Of a stretch of 10,815 nucleotides of DNA, positions 7,585 to 10,815 are shown in pieces; position 1 is the first letter of the stretch; every line of letters starts with the position of its first letter. Made by a program: the position numbers and the translations under genes. The stretch comes from an uncultured Janibacter sp. (GTDB lineage: Bacteria; Actinomycetota; Actinomycetes; Actinomycetales; Dermatophilaceae): contig CAMICF010000090.1 of NCBI GenBank assembly GCA_946222495.1, positions 1 to 10,815 of the forward strand. The letters run 5' to 3'. The notes below the pieces were generated by a model. The model was not told the origin of the DNA, made no database searches, and saw only the letters and a list, made by a program, of their open reading frames with translations.

Positions 7585-8301
7585 GTGACCTCCTCCGAGA
7601 CCGACCCGCACAAGGCGCCCCTGACGGACACCGGCGTGACCCCCGACGGCCGCTACCGCGCGACCGTGCGCACCTTCACCCCGAGGTGGCGGATGTCGCC
7701 GCGGACCGAGGAGCTCATGGAGACCCTCCTCCCGCGCTACGCCGTGCCCACGACGACCCTCGACCCGGTCGAGATCTTCGGGAGCGACCTGCCCGTCGTC
7801 CTCGAGATCGGCTCGGGGTACGGGGAGTCGGCGATCGCCTACGCCGAGGCCCGCCCCGACCACGGGATCATCGCCGCGGAGGTGCACGTGCCCGGCGTCG
7901 CGGCGATGATGGCCAAGGCCGAGGACCGTGGGGTCGACAACCTCCGCACCCACCGCGGCGATGCCATCGAGTACCTCCTGCAGTGCGTGCGGGCCGACCA
8001 GCTCGAGGCCGTCCACCTCTTCTTCCCGGACCCGTGGCCCAAGGTCAAGCACGCCAAGCGGCGCTTCGTGCAGCAGGACACGCTCGACCTCGTCCTCGAC
8101 CGGCTCCGTCCCGGCGGCCACCTGCTCATTGCCACCGACCACGCGGTCTATGCGCAGCACGTGCGGGGACAGCTCGCCAAGCACCCCCGCGTCGCGGTGG
8201 TCGAGGGGGAGCGCCCGGCCTGGCGGCCGAGCGCGGGCTTCGAGGACAAGGGCACGGCGGCCGGCCGTGAGATCCACGAGTTCCGGGTCACGGAGGCCTG
8301 A
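7585..8301 (+). CDS. trmB: tRNA (guanine-N7-)-methyltransferase
   Basis: Uses S-adenosylmethionine to form 7-methylguanosine at position 46 of the tRNA variable loop. The 238-residue cytoplasmic enzyme has the Rossmann SAM-binding loop LEIGSGYG (73-80), acidic Glu98 in AAEVH, Asp126 in HRGDAIE, and the TrmB hallmark FFPDPWPKVKHAKRR (146-160) with catalytic-region Asp149. The C-terminal loop, usually P-x-T-x-[FY]-E, reads RPSAGFE (214-220), so the conserved Thr is Ala217; the rest (DKGTAAGREIHEF) fits. The start GTG at 7585 is supported by the -10 box at leaderless spacing; the first 20 or so residues are low-complexity, as in other actinobacterial copies. It follows the phosphatase by 21 bp and could also be read from that transcript. 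It converges on efeB with three bases between stops. Confidence 0.95.
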   Translation: MTSSETDPHKAPLTDTGVTPDGRYRATVRTFTPRWRMSPRTEELMETLLPRYAVPTTTLDPVEIFGSDLPVVLEIGSGYGESAIAYAEARPDHGIIAAEVHVPGVAAMMAKAEDRGVDNLRTHRGDAIEYLLQCVRADQLEAVHLFFPDPWPKVKHAKRRFVQQDTLDLVLDRLRPGGHLLIATDHAVYAQHVRGQLAKHPRVAVVEGERPAWRPSAGFEDKGTAAGREIHEFRVTEA

Positions 8302-8306
8302 GCCTC
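8293..8306. terminator. Possible small bidirectional hairpin over the trmB/efeB stops
   Basis: GAGGC (8293-8297) and GCCTC (8302-8306) form a 5-bp stem with loop CTGA. It covers the trmB stop and reaches into the efeB stop codon. The stem is short and has no T-run. It is the only terminator candidate between two convergent genes with three bases between their stop codons, so confidence is low. Confidence 0.25.
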
Positions 8307-9615
8307 ACTCGAAGAGGGCCTGCCCGATGTACTCGCCCTCGCGGGCGCCCGGGGGGACGGCGAAGAGGGCCGAGGCTGTGAACTTCAGGTACTCCATCAT
8401 CGCGTCGCTCTTCGCCATGGCGGTCTGCATCGGCACGAACTGCTTCGCCGGGTCACGGACGTAGGCGAGGAAGAAGAGCCCGGCGTCGAGCGCGCCCAGG
8501 TCGGTGGAGCCGTCGACGAAGTTGTAGCCCCGGCGCAGGATCCGGACGCCGTCGCGCCGGTCGGGGTGGACGACCGCGACGTGCGAGTCCGCGGGCACGA
8601 TCGGCCCGCCGCGACCGGGCATGTCGAAGTCCGGCTCGTCGTGCTCCTCGCCGCCCGAGAGCGGGGACCCCGTCGACTTCGTGCGGCCGATGATCGCCTC
8701 CTGGTCCGCCAGGCCCTGCCGGTCCCACGTCTCGATGACCATGTTGATCCGGCGCACCGCCAGGTAGGAGCCGCCGGCGAGCCAGTCGCCCCCGCTGTCG
8801 TCCGGCTGGACCCACACGTGCTCGGCGAGGGCCTTCGACTCGTCCGCGAGGATGTTCTTCGTGCCGTCCTTGAAGCCGAAGAGGTTCCGCGGCGTGGCCT
8901 GCCCGGTCGTCGTGCTCGACGTGCGCCCGAAGCCGAGCTGGGACCACCTCACCGAGACGGTGCCGAAGCCGATGCGGGCGAGGTTGCGGATCGCGTGGAC
9001 GGCGACCTGGGGGTCGTCGGCGCAGGCCTGGATGCACAGGTCGCCCTGGCTGCGGTCGGGGTCGATGACGTCACCCGGGAAGTGGGGGAGCGCCTCCAGG
9101 GAGGCCGGCCTCCGGTCCTTCAGCCCGAAGCGGTCCGCGCCCGAGTCGTCGGCGAAGATCCCCGGGCCGAAGCCGAAGGTGATCGTCAGCCTCGACGGCG
9201 GCAGCCCGATCGCCTCGCCCGTGTCGTCCGGCGGCATGAGGTAGTCGCCCTCGACCGGGCCGACGGGCCCGGCCGGGTCGCCGGCCATGAGCCGCTCGGC
9301 CGCGAGCGTCCACTCCTTGAGGAGGCTGATGAGCCGCGCCCGCGAGGTCGTCGTGACGTCGAAGGCCGCGAAGTGCAGCCGGTCCTGGACCGGTGTCGTG
9401 ATGCCCGGCTGGTGCTCGCCCCGCAGCGCGAAGGGAGCGGGCGCCGCTCCCTTCGTCGGCTCCGCGGCGGTGGCCCGGCCCGCGGTGAACCCACCGGTGA
9501 TCCCGACGGCCGTGGCGACGGCCCCGGTGCCGATCATCGCCCGGCGGGAGGGGCCGGAGGAGGAGCCCGACGTGGCCGGCTCCTCCTCGTGCCCCGAGGA
9601 CTGCGTCTCGGTCAC
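8305..9615 (-). CDS. efeB: EfeB: Tat-exported DyP-type haem peroxidase/deferrochelatase
   Basis: Extracytoplasmic haem-b peroxidase of the EfeUOB iron-uptake system. EfeB is proposed to oxidise ferrous iron or help release iron from haem. The 436-residue protein begins with a long polar acidic n-region, a twin-arginine motif SRRAMIG (23-29), a hydrophobic core to about 45, and a likely cleavage site ATA-AE after residue 50. The peroxidase domain carries the DyP GxxDG motif as GFKDG (247-251, catalytic Asp250), the proximal haem ligand His345 in DSHVAVVHP, and the distal Arg region ILRRGYNF (359-366). The C-terminus GEYIGQALFE matches the EfeB end. It starts at GTG 9615, overlapping the efeO stop as GTGA with only a weak purine stretch upstream, so it is coupled to efeO. 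The gene pair separates EfeB from stand-alone DyP peroxidases. Confidence 0.95.
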   Translation of the reverse strand: MTETQSSGHEEEPATSGSSSGPSRRAMIGTGAVATAVGITGGFTAGRATAAEPTKGAAPAPFALRGEHQPGITTPVQDRLHFAAFDVTTTSRARLISLLKEWTLAAERLMAGDPAGPVGPVEGDYLMPPDDTGEAIGLPPSRLTITFGFGPGIFADDSGADRFGLKDRRPASLEALPHFPGDVIDPDRSQGDLCIQACADDPQVAVHAIRNLARIGFGTVSVRWSQLGFGRTSSTTTGQATPRNLFGFKDGTKNILADESKALAEHVWVQPDDSGGDWLAGGSYLAVRRINMVIETWDRQGLADQEAIIGRTKSTGSPLSGGEEHDEPDFDMPGRGGPIVPADSHVAVVHPDRRDGVRILRRGYNFVDGSTDLGALDAGLFFLAYVRDPAKQFVPMQTAMAKSDAMMEYLKFTASALFAVPPGAREGEYIGQALFE

Positions 9616-10781
9616 ACGACCGCCGCCGTCAGCTTCGAGAGGGGCTCGGAGAGCGCGTTGACCGCGTCGGAGAGCTCCTTGGTCTCGCTCGTCGAGAGCT
9701 CGGTGTAGAGCACGAACCCGTCGCCCTTCCTGTGCTGGTCGAGGAGCTTCTGCAGCTCCGCGAAGCGGGCGTCGAGCTGGCGGGCCAGGTCCTTGTCCTC
9801 CTTCTGCACGAGCGGGCGGACCCCGTCGTAGCCGACCTTGGCCCCGTCGACGTTGGCCTGGAAGTCCCAGAGGTCGGTGTGCGACCAGATCTCCTCCTCG
9901 CCGGTGACCTTGCCGGTCGCGACCTCCTCGAGCAGGCCGCGTGACCCGTTGGCGATCTGGTCGACGGTGAAGTCCATCTTCTGGATCCGCCCGTCGAGGG
10001 TCTTCGTGTTCTTCAGCAGGTCCTGGCCGTACGTCGCGCGCTGCGCGTCAGTGAGGGGGGTGTAGTCCTTGGCCTCCTTCGGCCAGAGGTCCTTCTCGAT
10101 GCGGTGCCAGCCGGTCCACCGCTGGCCGGGCTCGAGGTCGGCCTCTCGGGCGTCCATCTTCGGGTCGAGGTCCCCGAAGGACTCGGCCACCGTCTCGATG
10201 CGCTCCCAGTGGACCCGTGCCTCGGCGTAGAGCTCGCGCGCCTCGTCGTCCTTGCCGGACTCGTAGAGCGAGACGAACTTCCCGGTCTTGGTCCGCAGCT
10301 GGTCGGACTGGTCCTTGACGTAGGTGGCGTAGCTCTTCTCCGCCCGGTCGACGCTGGCCCGGTCGCCCGCGTCGACGGAGGTGCCCTCGGCCTTCGCCAC
10401 GGCGAAGTCGTCGCGGATGCCCTCGCCCACCATGCCGGGCTTGCAGGCGGTCTTGTACGAGCCGGCGGCGACGTCGACGACGAGGTCGCGGGTGAGGTTC
10501 GGCCCGATGTTCTCGACCTCGCCGATGATGCGCTGGCCGTCCTCGGCGAGGAGGTAGAACTCGGTGACCTTGGTGCCCGCGTTCTCCACGTGGAAGGTCA
10601 GGGCACCCTCGGGCACCTTCGCCGAGGAGACCTCGCACTCCTCGTCCGAGGAGGTGACGGAGATGGAGCGGTCGTCGCCCCCTTCTGCCGATCCCCGGGG
10701 GGCCGAGTTGTCGGTGCAGGCGGCGATGCCGGGCAGGAGCAGCGCCAGAGCGATGCCGGACGCAAGGTGACGCGGGTTCAT
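9612..10781 (-). CDS. efeO: EfeO: iron-uptake lipoprotein, cupredoxin plus M75 domain
   Basis: Iron-binding surface component of the EfeUOB ferrous-iron transporter, thought to pass iron to the EfeU permease. The 389-residue precursor has a lipoprotein signal: a short basic n-region, hydrophobic core 7-20, and lipobox IAAC with lipidated Cys22, followed by a Ser/Gly-rich linker. The cupredoxin-like domain spans about 40-132, with the conserved pair Cys49 (EECEV) and Cys113 (TACKPGM). The imelysin/M75 helical domain covers about 145-389, with the HxxE motif in GWHRIEKDLW (His226, Glu229) and a second HWERIE near 191. The start is ATG 10781, supported by AAGGA five bases upstream. efeB follows with a GTGA overlap. 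The usual partner efeU would lie upstream, past base 10815, and is not visible, so whether the permease is present is unknown. Confidence 0.95.
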   Translation of the reverse strand: MNPRHLASGIALALLLPGIAACTDNSAPRGSAEGGDDRSISVTSSDEECEVSSAKVPEGALTFHVENAGTKVTEFYLLAEDGQRIIGEVENIGPNLTRDLVVDVAAGSYKTACKPGMVGEGIRDDFAVAKAEGTSVDAGDRASVDRAEKSYATYVKDQSDQLRTKTGKFVSLYESGKDDEARELYAEARVHWERIETVAESFGDLDPKMDAREADLEPGQRWTGWHRIEKDLWPKEAKDYTPLTDAQRATYGQDLLKNTKTLDGRIQKMDFTVDQIANGSRGLLEEVATGKVTGEEEIWSHTDLWDFQANVDGAKVGYDGVRPLVQKEDKDLARQLDARFAELQKLLDQHRKGDGFVLYTELSTSETKELSDAVNALSEPLSKLTAAVV

Positions 10782-10786
10782 GGGGG

Positions 10787-10791
10787 TCCTT
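10787..10791 (-). promoter_or_regulatory. Ribosome-binding site of efeO
   Basis: On the minus strand this reads AAGGA, five bases before the ATG at 10781. Only 24 bases remain upstream of it, so no promoter or Fur/DtxR-type operator can be assessed within the window. Confidence 0.7.
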
Positions 10792-10815
10792 GTGGGGTGC
10801 GAAGGGAGGGGGGTG

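Noticed and set aside
6475..8277. 600-codon open frame on the minus strand across the phosphatase and trmB
   Set aside because: It runs antisense through two recognisable genes and their junction, shows no domain, and is rich in Arg/Gly/Asp/Val as an artefact of GC bias.
8566..9708. 380-codon plus-strand frame opposite efeB
   Set aside because: This is a shadow of efeB. It crosses the efeO/efeB overlap, has low-complexity composition, and has no recognisable domain.

Overview
The window is very GC-rich (roughly 70% by eye) with strong G/C bias at third codon positions and several GTG/TTG starts. It carries ten protein-coding genes packed with almost no spacing. The gene set points to an actinobacterium: a GlbO-type truncated haemoglobin, a homologue of the mycothiol-dependent reductase Rv2466c, a Glu-type (mycobacterial-like) RpiB, and a SpoIIE/PP2C phosphatase. 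My guess is a Micrococcales-type organism, but genus cannot be read from the sequence. No RNA gene, insertion sequence, prophage, CRISPR array or plasmid feature was seen. This looks like ordinary chromosomal core.

Left block (1-5144, minus strand): pepN (aminopeptidase N), an MscS-family channel, glbO and a GH13 alpha-glucosidase run in that transcriptional order. pepN/mscS share an ATGA stop/start overlap and glbO/alpha-glucosidase share a GTGA overlap; only mscS-glbO has a gap (60 bp). The glucosidase runs off the left edge. Divergently, on the plus strand, lie a DsbA-fold oxidoreductase of the Rv2466c family and rpiB. From memory, Mycobacterium tuberculosis has the same set in the same neighbourhood (Rv2465c rpiB, Rv2466c, Rv2467 pepN, Rv2470 glbO, Rv2471 aglA), so the block appears to be an old actinobacterial arrangement with the channel gene as a local difference.

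Middle block (6341-8301, plus strand): a likely terminator hairpin after rpiB is followed by a good sigma-70-type promoter (TTCACA-17-TACAGT). It drives a membrane-anchored PP2C/SpoIIE-type phosphatase. 21 bp downstream comes trmB (tRNA m7G46 methyltransferase), which has its own -10-like box at leaderless spacing.

Right block (8305-10781, minus strand): efeO (lipoprotein, cupredoxin plus M75 domain) and efeB (Tat-exported DyP-type haem peroxidase) overlap by GTGA. They form the extracytoplasmic part of an EfeUOB iron-uptake system; the permease efeU would be expected upstream, beyond the right edge. trmB and efeB converge with only 3 bp between stop codons.

I found no undescribed system. 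The points most worth a second look are the CPWA active site in the Rv2466c-family protein (resolving cysteine absent), the translationally coupled globin/alpha-glucosidase pair, an inverted repeat over the phosphatase promoter, and a substituted substrate-loop motif in TrmB.
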